From Bacteroidales bacterium (lineage in GTDB: Bacteria > Bacteroidota > Bacteroidia > Bacteroidales > UBA932): a DNA stretch of 64,000 nucleotides. The DNA lies in the NCBI GenBank assembly GCA_015060245.1, contig SUYU01000008.1, positions 62,001 to 126,000 on the forward strand, written 5' to 3'. Below are positions 27,971 through 35,442 of the stretch, piece after piece. Every line of letters begins with the position of its first letter. Within the stretch, counting starts at the first letter, position 1. Position numbers and translations under genes: made by a program. A model generated the notes under the pieces. It was given only the letters and a program-made list of their open reading frames with translations, had not been told where the DNA came from and ran no database searches.

Positions 27971-29662
27971 TTATAATACACCTTTGCTGCTTGCCACTCC
28001 ATATGAAAACTCATCTTTCCTCACGGCGCATTTCAATGCTCTTGCAAATGCCTTAAAGACTCCCTCAATTATGTGGTGGTCATTCTCACCCTTTGCCTTT
28101 ACGTGAAGATTGCATTTAAGATTCTCTGCAAGTGATTTGAAGAAGTGTGAAAACATCTGGGTATCAATTTCTCCAACAAATTGCTCCCTGAACTCAACAT
28201 CCCATTTGAAGTCTATTCGCCCTCCAAGATCAATAAGTACCATTGCATCAGCCTCATCCATTGGAAGTGCAAAACCATACCTCTCTATTCCCTTTTTGGG
28301 GCCCAATGCCTGAGCAAGAGCCTCGCCAAGGGCAATTCCTGTATCTTCAACAGTATGGTGGCAGCCGGTAGCAATGTCACCGCAACATATTATATCAACT
28401 CCAATACCGCCATGGTAGCCTATCTGTTCGAGCATATGGTCAAAGAAAGGCAAACCGCTTCTGACATATGGCCTTGTAAAGGAATCAAGATTAATGCACA
28501 CCTGTATTGATGTCTCCCGTGTAGACCTCGATACTTTGCCAACTCTGCACTTCTTGCCTTCGGTTATGCATCCTTCTTTTTTTGATGAGGGGCCTGCTTT
28601 ACTCTCAATTTCGCCAGTTATCTCTCTTATTGCATCCAAGAGTCTTCTGTTCTCATCTTCTGTTCCCATAGTAATCCTGAGGCAATCCTTGCAGTGGAGT
28701 TGTGATGACCTGTCCCTGACTATTATTTTGCGCTCCTGGAGTTCCTTGAATACTTTTTCTCTCTCTTTGAATTTTACAAGCAGAAAATTGGCGTCCGACG
28801 GGTAGACTTTTGAAACGCACTCCATTTGTGAGAGTTCCATTGCAAGTTTAGACCTGTTCTCTTTTATTTCCCTTATCCTTTCAACTGTACCAACGCAATC
28901 CTTGAGCATTTCAATTGCCTTCTGCTGATTGATTATGCTTATGTTGTAAGGATATTTGACCTTGTTCATTGTGCCAATTGTGATTGTGTCGGCCAATGCA
29001 ATTCCAAGCCTCAAACCCGCCATTCCCCAGGCTTTTGAGAGTGTCTGGAGCACAATCAGATTTGGATAACGTCCAATCAGTTCCGAAAAACTCTGACTCT
29101 CCGCAAAGTCGATGTATGCCTCGTCAACCACAACGATACCATTGAAATTCTCAATTATCCTGATTATCTCTTCTCTATCAAGCAAGTTCCCCGACGGATT
29201 GTTGGGCGAGCAAATGAAAACCACTCTTGTGTCATCCTGAACATCTGAAAGAAGTTTTGTTGCATTGAGTTGGAATTCGCTGTCGAGTTCAGAATATATA
29301 ATCTTTACATCATTTATGTTTCCCGCAACCGAATACATGCCGTAACTTGGTGCCACAACCACTGCACTGCTCTTTCCAGGTGTGCAGAAGATTCTGTAAA
29401 TCAGATCTATGGCCTCGTCGCTTCCGTTGCCAAGGAAAATATTCTCTACCGGCACTCTTCTGATTGAAGAGACCATTCTTTTGAGTTCTTCCTGAAAGGG
29501 AGAGGGGTAGCGGTTCACTCCAGTCTCATAGGGGCTCTCATTGGCATCAAGGTAAACCTCCATGTCAATCTTGCACTCATCCCTGGCAGTGGAGTAGGGT
29601 GCAAGTGCCCTTATATTCTCCCTTATCAAACCATATATATCATCTTTCTTCATATTAGTCAT
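27971..29662 (-). CDS. HisC-HisB fusion: histidinol-phosphate aminotransferase + imidazoleglycerol-phosphate dehydratase
   Basis: One uninterrupted 563-codon frame encodes two enzymes. Residues about 1-352 are a class II aminotransferase with DANESPYE, CSPNNPSGN, VVDEAYIDF and the PLP Lys in TLSKAWGMAGLRLG (Lys210). After a short linker (SKAGPSSKKEG), residues about 372-563 are an IGP dehydratase with GLPFFDHMLEQIGYHGG, HHTVEDTGIALGEAL and NDHHIIEGVFKAFARAL metal-binding motifs. The HAD phosphatase domain often fused to HisB in Bacteroides is absent. It would perform steps 6 and 7 (dehydration and transamination), leaving histinol-phosphate hydrolysis to another gene. Lies between hisH and hisD. 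I consider the fusion real because both halves keep their motifs in one frame. Confidence 0.92.
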   Translation of the reverse strand: MTNMKKDDIYGLIRENIRALAPYSTARDECKIDMEVYLDANESPYETGVNRYPSPFQEELKRMVSSIRRVPVENIFLGNGSDEAIDLIYRIFCTPGKSSAVVVAPSYGMYSVAGNINDVKIIYSELDSEFQLNATKLLSDVQDDTRVVFICSPNNPSGNLLDREEIIRIIENFNGIVVVDEAYIDFAESQSFSELIGRYPNLIVLQTLSKAWGMAGLRLGIALADTITIGTMNKVKYPYNISIINQQKAIEMLKDCVGTVERIREIKENRSKLAMELSQMECVSKVYPSDANFLLVKFKEREKVFKELQERKIIVRDRSSQLHCKDCLRITMGTEDENRRLLDAIREITGEIESKAGPSSKKEGCITEGKKCRVGKVSRSTRETSIQVCINLDSFTRPYVRSGLPFFDHMLEQIGYHGGIGVDIICCGDIATGCHHTVEDTGIALGEALAQALGPKKGIERYGFALPMDEADAMVLIDLGGRIDFKWDVEFREQFVGEIDTQMFSHFFKSLAENLKCNLHVKAKGENDHHIIEGVFKAFARALKCAVRKDEFSYGVASSKGVL

Positions 29663-29673
29663 CTTTATGTGAA

Positions 29674-30978
29674 CTATCCTAATCTTACCTTTACAGAATT
29701 TGCATGCGCATCGAGTCCCTCTGCGTTGGCCATTGTCTCTATTACAGGGCCCAGGCCTTGAAGTCCCTCACGGGTAATCTCCTGTATTGTTATTTTTTTT
29801 GTAAAACTGCTAAGGTTAACTCCACTGAAGGATTTTGCCCAACCGCCTGTAGGGAGTGTATGGTTAGTTCCAGATGCGTAGTCTCCTGCACTTTCAGGGG
29901 TATAGTTGCCCAGGAATATGCTTCCAGCATTTGTTATCTTTTCAGCGGTCTCCCTGTAATTTTCTGTACAAATTATAAGGTGCTCCGGAGCATATTCATT
30001 TGCCATATCAACCATCTGCTCTTGAGTGTCAAGCACAACAATTACGCTTCTGCCCAATGATTCTGCTATGTACTCCTGGCGCGACAGTGTTGCCATCTGC
30101 CGGTCAAGTTCGTTGAGCGTCTCCAGGGCAAGATTTTCAGATGTTGTTACAAGCACTGCCTGACTCTCTTTTCCGTGCTCAAGTTGTGCAAGGAAGTCTG
30201 CAGTTATGAACTTGGGGTCTGCAGTTGAGTCTGCAAGTATCATCACTTCAGATGGTCCTGCAGGCATATCAATGGCGCAGATCTCTTTTGATACTATCTG
30301 TTTTGCAGTGGTAACATAACTGTTTCCCGGACCAAATATCTTATCTGCCGCAGGTATGGTTTCTGTACCGTATGCCATTGCAGCAATGGCAGCAGGTCCA
30401 CCCGCTTTGAATACTCTTGTTACTCCGCATAATTTGGCGCAATAAAGCACTTCCGGTGCAACTTTGCCGCTTTTCCCCACAGGCGTACAGAGTATAACCT
30501 CCTTGCAACCGGCAATCTGTGCAGGCACCGCCAGCATTATTACTGTTGAAAAGAGAGGTGCAGTACCTCCGGGAATGTATAGGCCAACTCTGTTGATTGG
30601 GACATTTTTCTGTCGGCAAACAACACCTGGCATGGTCTCGATGGCTATATCTTGGCTCTTTTGTGCTGCGTGGAATTTTCTCACATTTGAAATTGCACAA
30701 TCTACAGCGGCTTTCAACTCCTCTGATATTGACAATTCCGCCTCCTTGAACTCCTCAGGCTTTACCTCAAGTTCCGAAGCCTCAATATCGAGCGAATCAA
30801 ATATTTTAAGGTAAGACAGAAGTGCCTTGTCGCCGCCCTTCTCAATATTTTCTACAATCAGGCCTGTGCCGTAATCATTTTTTGAGGATTTTCTCTCCCT
30901 TTTGAGTATGTTCTGCCATTGTGACTTTTGAGGTCTGTATATGATGTTTGTTCTTTTTTCCATAATCTTCTGATCCAT
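29674..30978 (-). CDS. hisD: Histidinol dehydrogenase
   Basis: The 434-residue protein shows the family blocks AGCKEVILCTPVGKSGKVAP, FGPGNSYVTTAKQIVS, DMPAGPSEVMILAD with zinc-site neighbours, AQLEHGKESQAVLVTT and EHLIICTENY. It oxidises histidinol to histidine with two NAD+, the last two pathway steps. The ATG at 30963 (MEKRTNII) is an alternative start. hisG ends five bases before the longer start. Confidence 0.95.
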   Translation of the reverse strand: MDQKIMEKRTNIIYRPQKSQWQNILKRERKSSKNDYGTGLIVENIEKGGDKALLSYLKIFDSLDIEASELEVKPEEFKEAELSISEELKAAVDCAISNVRKFHAAQKSQDIAIETMPGVVCRQKNVPINRVGLYIPGGTAPLFSTVIMLAVPAQIAGCKEVILCTPVGKSGKVAPEVLYCAKLCGVTRVFKAGGPAAIAAMAYGTETIPAADKIFGPGNSYVTTAKQIVSKEICAIDMPAGPSEVMILADSTADPKFITADFLAQLEHGKESQAVLVTTSENLALETLNELDRQMATLSRQEYIAESLGRSVIVVLDTQEQMVDMANEYAPEHLIICTENYRETAEKITNAGSIFLGNYTPESAGDYASGTNHTLPTGGWAKSFSGVNLSSFTKKITIQEITREGLQGLGPVIETMANAEGLDAHANSVKVRLG

Positions 30979-30982
30979 GAAT

Positions 30983-31834
30983 TTATAAAATCATTTTTTC
31001 CATTGAGAGAATAAGGATATCCTCTGCGCCGATACTCTTGAGTTGTTCACTCTTTTCCCATATTTCATCCTCATCAATTACTGTGTGCATTGCACTCCAG
31101 TTCTTGTCTGCAAGCGGGAGAAGTGTAGGGCTCTTCATGCATGGCAATATTTGCAGAGCAGCCTCAATCTTGTCATTTGGAATATTTACAAGGATATATT
31201 TCTTGCCTCTGCTCCTTATGATAGATTCAAATCTGAATATAAGTTTTGAGACTATTGCCATCTTCTCCTGGGAGAGCGATTTGTTTCCAATCAGTACTGC
31301 CTGGGAATCCATAATCTTTTCTACCTCCACAAGTCCATTTGAAACAAGTGTGCCTCCGCTGCTTACTATGTCAAAGATGGCATCTGTCATTCCAATGGAG
31401 GGTGCTATCTCAACGCTGCCGGCAATCTGCTCTATCTGGCACTGAATGCCTTTTGCCTTGAAAAATTCAGAAAGTATATTGGGATATGATGTTGCTACCT
31501 TTTTCCCGTTGAAGTAGTCGAGATTATCATATTTTTCATTTTGTGGTATTGCAAGCGAGAGCCTGCATTTCCCGAACCCCAGATTATAGAGTGTATCAAC
31601 ATCAAATCCGCGTTCTGCAACCTCGTTCATTCCTACAATGCCAATATCGGCTATTCCGTTGCATACTGCATGCGGAATGTCGTCGTCTCTAAGGTATAAT
31701 ACTTCAATTGGGGAGTTGCCTGATTTTGAAAGCAGTTTCCTTTTGCTCTCTTCAATCTTGATTCCTGATTCTCTGAGCAGTGCCAAACTCTCTTCATTCA
31801 ATCTTCCTTTGGCCTGTAATGCTATACGTATCAT
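30983..31834 (-). CDS. hisG: ATP phosphoribosyltransferase, long form
   Basis: The 283-residue length and the C-terminal ACT-like regulatory region (KYILVNIPNDKIEAALQILP and TVIDEDEIWE) identify the long HisG, which needs no HisZ and is feedback-inhibited by histidine. Motifs include MIRIALQAKGRLNEESL, DIGIVGMNEV and the PRPP loop DIVSSGGTLVSNGL. First committed step of histidine biosynthesis. It is the first structural gene after the leader peptide and attenuator. Confidence 0.95.
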   Translation of the reverse strand: MIRIALQAKGRLNEESLALLRESGIKIEESKRKLLSKSGNSPIEVLYLRDDDIPHAVCNGIADIGIVGMNEVAERGFDVDTLYNLGFGKCRLSLAIPQNEKYDNLDYFNGKKVATSYPNILSEFFKAKGIQCQIEQIAGSVEIAPSIGMTDAIFDIVSSGGTLVSNGLVEVEKIMDSQAVLIGNKSLSQEKMAIVSKLIFRFESIIRSRGKKYILVNIPNDKIEAALQILPCMKSPTLLPLADKNWSAMHTVIDEDEIWEKSEQLKSIGAEDILILSMEKMIL

Positions 31835-31865
31835 GATATATAAAAATTGGTGCTTATAAATTGGT

Positions 31866-31898
31866 ACAAAAAAAGGAGACTCTATTGCAAGTCTCCTT
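31866..31898 (-). terminator. Attenuator terminator of the his operon
   Basis: On the minus strand AAGGAGACT-type arms 31890-31898 and 31873-31881 form a 9-bp stem with an 8-base loop, followed by seven U residues. It lies between the leader peptide and hisG. A second GAGACT copy (plus 31909-31914) could pair with the terminator's 3' arm as an antiterminator, giving the two alternative folds expected of attenuation. Confidence 0.88.
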
Positions 31899-31944
31899 AT
31901 ACGTATACAGTCTCAATTCTTTAACCATATGCAACAGAAACCTG

Positions 31945-31966
31945 CCATCATTGCTTTTCGTGATGG
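31945..31966 (-). promoter_or_regulatory. Possible pause hairpin over the His codons of the leader
   Basis: CCATCA and TGATGG (minus strand, 6-bp stem) enclose the end of the leader ORF including its stop codon. A ribosome stalled on His codons would block this fold, as in classic amino-acid attenuators. Inferred from sequence only. Confidence 0.5.
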
Positions 31967-32001
31967 TGGTGATGCAGATGATTGAAAGATGTAAATTGCA
32001 T
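31948..32001 (-). CDS. hisL: Histidine-rich leader peptide of the his operon
   Basis: A 17-codon ORF too short for ordinary gene calling encodes MQFTSFNHLHHHHHEKQ with six histidines, five of them consecutive. It lies between a good -7 box and an attenuator upstream of hisG, which is the arrangement of transcription attenuation by ribosome stalling. The peptide itself has no expected function; its translation senses charged tRNA-His. Six His codons in 17, plus the terminator, make chance very unlikely. Confidence 0.93.
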   Translation of the reverse strand: MQFTSFNHLHHHHHEKQ

Positions 32002-32040
32002 AATCATTAAATTATTGTGGCATTGCCACGGTTTGTTCTG

Positions 32041-32048
32041 CAAATGTA
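32041..32048 (-). promoter_or_regulatory. -7 box of the his operon
   Basis: The minus strand reads TACATTTG, an exact TAnnTTTG match, about 40 bases before the leader ATG. A short inverted repeat GTGGC-ATT-GCCAC (32017-32029) lies in the predicted 5' leader and may form a hairpin or bind a protein. No -33 TTTG is evident. Confidence 0.6.
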
Positions 32049-32051
32049 GCA

Positions 32052-32981
32052 TTAATTTTTTAATATTGATACTCTTTGCTTAAGAAATGTTATAAATTTT
32101 TCTGATTCCAGTATTTCTATATCATCCAAAAGCCCAAGTACAAATCGCCCCACTCCTTCATAATTGCATACTTTTGTTTCTAAAATGTATTGAGTATCAG
32201 ATATTTTAGTGAGGTCTTTCTCGGCAAGCGGAAACTCTTCAACCAGTAGGGAAGCGGCCTTAAGTCCAAGTTTCAATTTGATAGGGAACTGATTATGGCT
32301 GCTTATTCTGAATATATCTATATAGGCACTTTTGTGTTCAGGTTCAAACTGCCATCCGCTATCCAGCACCTCGGTATCGGAGATTCGTGATACCTTGAAC
32401 ATCTTGTTCATTCCCTTTGCATGAGGATCGGGAGAGCCGTCGGGAAGAAGGGGAATTTCATAGCCCCATACCTGTATGTAATTGGTGGTGAACTTGTATG
32501 GTTCAATTAAACGGTCTGATATGCTGTTGCTGCTTGCCGAACGGTAACCTTTGAGCCTTACCTGTTTATGGTTTTCCATAGCCTCTGCAAGATTGTTAAC
32601 ATTTTTGGCATTGCTTCCTTTTGTAACGCACTCTGCCAGAATCTTGTAGTCATATACGCTGTATAGTTTTGACTTGAGGTTCTGCTTTATGATATTGTTC
32701 TCATCTATGCTTTCAATGGCGCTTTTGAGAATATAAGCCTCTTCATCGGTAAAATGTACAAGTTCAGAGATATCCTTGAAATATTTTGACTGTTTGTCGA
32801 GCCTTATGAAGCCGTTGCTCTTCTTTACCACAAATCCTGCTTCGCGGAATGTATCAATATACCGGTATATGGTTCTTTGCGACATTTCAAGCATGTTGCC
32901 CAAATCTTCAATTGTATATCTGTTGTTGGCGGTCAGAAGTTTCATCAGTCTTAACATCCGCTCTACTTTTGGCTGGTCCAT
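32052..32981 (-). CDS. HTH/WYL-family transcriptional regulator (WYL 1)
   Basis: The 309-residue protein opens with a helix-turn-helix of the HTH_11 type (RYTIEDLGNMLEMSQRTIYRYIDTF) and continues into a WYL-like region with EPYKFTTNYIQVWGYE in place of the usual WYLxxY context. It probably senses a small ligand and binds DNA. It is the third gene of a WYL-CAT-WYL operon, nine bases after the CAT-like gene. Its end lies just before the his promoter, so its terminator is not distinct. Confidence 0.8.
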   Translation of the reverse strand: MDQPKVERMLRLMKLLTANNRYTIEDLGNMLEMSQRTIYRYIDTFREAGFVVKKSNGFIRLDKQSKYFKDISELVHFTDEEAYILKSAIESIDENNIIKQNLKSKLYSVYDYKILAECVTKGSNAKNVNNLAEAMENHKQVRLKGYRSASSNSISDRLIEPYKFTTNYIQVWGYEIPLLPDGSPDPHAKGMNKMFKVSRISDTEVLDSGWQFEPEHKSAYIDIFRISSHNQFPIKLKLGLKAASLLVEEFPLAEKDLTKISDTQYILETKVCNYEGVGRFVLGLLDDIEILESEKFITFLKQRVSILKN

Positions 32982-32990
32982 CTCTTTTAT

Positions 32991-33698
32991 TTAAAGTTCT
33001 CCAAGATATTTTTCAACAAGTCTGTAGAATTGTGTGAGGTGGTATCCGTCACATAATCCGTGATGCACGCTAATGAATACGGGAATGTGATACTTTCCCT
33101 CCCTGCATGTTGCCTTGCCTACATTTATGAGCGGTTTTCTGTTGCCTTGTACCGATGATTGTGTGCATGTCATGGAGGTGAAAGCCAACCCTGGATTTGC
33201 TGCTACAAGTACCATGTCCATATATTGATGGGGACCTGATTTTGCGCTCTTTTCGGCGGCATATGGGTTTGTTTCGCCTGAAATTTTTAAAATGATTTCG
33301 CCAGCCTTCTTGGCAAACTCATCAAATGACCTGCTGTATGGTATGTTTACAGAGTGGAATTTCCCGTTTGGCCCTACAGATATTGGAGTAATTGCCGATA
33401 CAGTTTCATACAGGACTATTACCTCTTCCTCATTCTGGCTGCCGCTTTCTTTATCTGTGACTCTTTCTCTTTCAACTCTGTACCTCAATTCAGGAATCTC
33501 GTTTACGGCTCTTAGGATTGCGTAGAGGTATTTGATGAAAAATGAGGATTTGTCTCGTTTTGAATTTTCAAAGGCGCTTGTGCACTCCACTTCACATGTA
33601 ACGGAGTAGCAGGGATTGAGGAACTCTTTGAAAAACTCATAATTCTCTCTTCTATCCCAAGTATTGTAATCTATTATGGTACGGTTATTTTTCTGCAT
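32991..33698 (-). CDS. Chloramphenicol-acetyltransferase-like acyltransferase
   Basis: The 235-residue protein has the type A CAT pattern: IDYNTWDRRENYEFF near the N-terminus, the AFTSM segment that in CAT lies near the acyl/drug site, and the catalytic HHGLCDGYH (His-x3-Asp-Gly) near the C-terminus. CATs are trimeric cytosolic O-acetyltransferases using acetyl-CoA. This one sits between two WYL regulators in a tight operon, which suggests a housekeeping or stress acyltransferase. An acquired resistance gene is less likely; the substrate is unknown. Confidence 0.8.
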   Translation of the reverse strand: MQKNNRTIIDYNTWDRRENYEFFKEFLNPCYSVTCEVECTSAFENSKRDKSSFFIKYLYAILRAVNEIPELRYRVERERVTDKESGSQNEEEVIVLYETVSAITPISVGPNGKFHSVNIPYSRSFDEFAKKAGEIILKISGETNPYAAEKSAKSGPHQYMDMVLVAANPGLAFTSMTCTQSSVQGNRKPLINVGKATCREGKYHIPVFISVHHGLCDGYHLTQFYRLVEKYLGEL

Positions 33699-33715
33699 GA
33701 CAAACCAGGTATACG

Positions 33716-34816
33716 CTATTTGTTGAGTTCAGAAAAGAGGTTGAAGCCGTCATCCCAATCATCAGGTATTGCATTTTCACCTGCAGAGCCGCTCTGTTTT
33801 GTGTAGTCCGGCAACTCTTCAATCAGATCCACGACGGTAGCATTTGCCTGCAAACCAATATCCCTTGGTGAGATAATCTGTATATATGGCTGATACTCAA
33901 AGATTGTATTGTAGAACTCCCTGTTGGGAATTATCTCCATTTCAAACTCTATGTTTCCGTTTTCATGTACACTCACAACCCTTTGGGACTGGTGCAGTGG
34001 ATTTATCTTTATAAAAGGTGCCAGTCTGTTTTTTACAAGAAACCTTATGCACCTTACCTCTCCCGACAGTTTTGTAACACCTATTATATCTTTGAAATAC
34101 TTTTCTGCGTCAAACTCAAGTTCTTCAGGGAATGGAAGTATTGCATAGGAGAAATCCCTTATCCTGTCAATCGGGAGTTTGTATACGCCTCTGAGACCAT
34201 CCTTGTATCCCAGTGCATACCACCTGCCTTTATACTCCTTCAGATACATAGGGTAAAAAATAATGGGCATTATATTGTTTGACCTTGACGAGTAGTAACC
34301 GATGCAAAGCACCTTCTTGTTGATTATAGCATCATATATGATATTGAAATACTCAAGTCCAAGGGGATTTTTCTTCTTCTCGTACGATACCGCCCTGTTG
34401 CTGCTGTTGTTTTTTGAGAGAATCTCTTCGTCAAGTACGCTTACAATCTCCTTTATCTGTTCAAAACCATTGAAACTTCCATACTCCCTCAATATATTGA
34501 CTGCCTCCTTGAGGTTATGCAGACGGTTCCTGTTCAATTCAGATCTGTTGATTGAAAATGAGGGATCTGAGTATCTGTAGTATTTGTTGTCATATACTAC
34601 AATAGGTGCCCCGTAACCGTTGTCTGGATCACGCATGAACTGTATATCCAACTGTATTGTACGGACAGAAGCCTTTTGCTCCCTGTTGTTGTATTTTATC
34701 TGAAGAGCCTTGCTGCACTCATCAATCAAATCCTTTAATGTATATTTGTTCTGAGTGTCGCGTAAACAATTGTCAATTATTTTATGTCTTAGTAGGGCGT
34801 TTGAATTGGCAGCCAT
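33716..34816 (-). CDS. WYL-domain transcriptional regulator (WYL 2)
   Basis: The 366-residue protein has an N-terminal winged-helix-like region (KASVRTIQLDIQFMRD) and a WYL domain with FYPMYLKEYKGRWYALGY, then a WCX-like C-terminal part. It begins the three-gene operon and is divergent from the thioredoxin-like gene, whose promoter overlaps its upstream region. It may repress that promoter or its own operon; this is inference. Confidence 0.85.
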   Translation of the reverse strand: MAANSNALLRHKIIDNCLRDTQNKYTLKDLIDECSKALQIKYNNREQKASVRTIQLDIQFMRDPDNGYGAPIVVYDNKYYRYSDPSFSINRSELNRNRLHNLKEAVNILREYGSFNGFEQIKEIVSVLDEEILSKNNSSNRAVSYEKKKNPLGLEYFNIIYDAIINKKVLCIGYYSSRSNNIMPIIFYPMYLKEYKGRWYALGYKDGLRGVYKLPIDRIRDFSYAILPFPEELEFDAEKYFKDIIGVTKLSGEVRCIRFLVKNRLAPFIKINPLHQSQRVVSVHENGNIEFEMEIIPNREFYNTIFEYQPYIQIISPRDIGLQANATVVDLIEELPDYTKQSGSAGENAIPDDWDDGFNLFSELNK

Positions 34817-34830
34817 ATTATTTGCTTTAA

Positions 34831-34862
34831 ATTACAAATTTAATTTATTTATCTTATCTTTA
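34831..34862 (+). promoter_or_regulatory. Promoter of the exported thioredoxin gene
   Basis: TTTG at 34831-34834 and TATCTTTA at 34855-34862, 20 bases apart, match TTTG-N19-20-TAnnTTTG with one change. It lies in the short divergent region between WYL 2 and the thioredoxin gene. Confidence 0.55.
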
Positions 34863-34894
34863 CAAAGTTTAAAACTCGTAAAAAATATAGTGTC

Positions 34895-35377
34895 ATGAAA
34901 AAAAATCTCTTGATATTCACATTCATTTCAATTTTCTCCGTGGCAATCTCTTTTGCACATGGACCCAATAACACCAATGGCAATATGGAGTCTGTTTCCG
35001 GTTCTGAACAGAACAATTCGGAGTCTGCAGTAATTGAAATTAACAAGGCACAGTTCCTTGAGAAGGTATACAACTATGAAAAGAATCCAAAAGAATGGGT
35101 ATACGAGGGGTCAATCCCTTGTATAGTTGACTTTTATGCAAACTGGTGCGGTCCATGCCGTACTCTCTCTGTTACATTGCAGAAACTTGCCGAGGAGTAT
35201 AAAGGAAAAATTATTGTATACAAGGTAAACGTAGACAAGGAGAGTGAACTCTCATCTGGCATCAGTTCTATTCCTACACTTTTGTGGTGCCCTCTTGGTT
35301 CGGAGCCGTTCTTTACCCAAGGAGCACTATCAGAGAATCTTCTAAAGGCAAGAATAGAGAGCCAACTGCTCAAGTAG
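34895..35377 (+). CDS. Exported thioredoxin-family protein
   Basis: The 160-residue protein has a signal peptide (MKKNLLIFTFISIFSVAISF, cleavage probably after AHG or nearby) and a thioredoxin fold with the redox motif ANWCGPCR (Cys85 and Cys88) and the cis-Pro segment SIPTLLW. It is likely a periplasmic disulfide reductase. A small linker of Asn, Ser and Glu separates the signal from the fold. It is followed by trkH, with a hairpin in the spacer. Confidence 0.88.
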   Translation: MKKNLLIFTFISIFSVAISFAHGPNNTNGNMESVSGSEQNNSESAVIEINKAQFLEKVYNYEKNPKEWVYEGSIPCIVDFYANWCGPCRTLSVTLQKLAEEYKGKIIVYKVNVDKESELSSGISSIPTLLWCPLGSEPFFTQGALSENLLKARIESQLLK

Positions 35378-35397
35378 CCCCATCTGCCAATAAACAA

Positions 35398-35442
35398 TTG
35401 TCCATGCAGATTGTATTATGAGGTAAAGATTCTGCATGACAA
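35398..35442 (+). promoter_or_regulatory. Hairpin covering the trkH start codon
   Basis: TTGTCCATGCAGA (35398-35410) pairs with TCTGCATGACAA (35431-35442), 12 pairs with one bulged C. The trkH ATG (35436) is inside the 3' arm, so translation could depend on opening of this stem. Confidence 0.5.

Noticed and set aside
32991-33698. CAT-like gene as an acquired antibiotic-resistance gene
   Set aside because: It is embedded in a tight operon with two WYL regulators and there is no nearby mobile element, so a housekeeping role is likelier.
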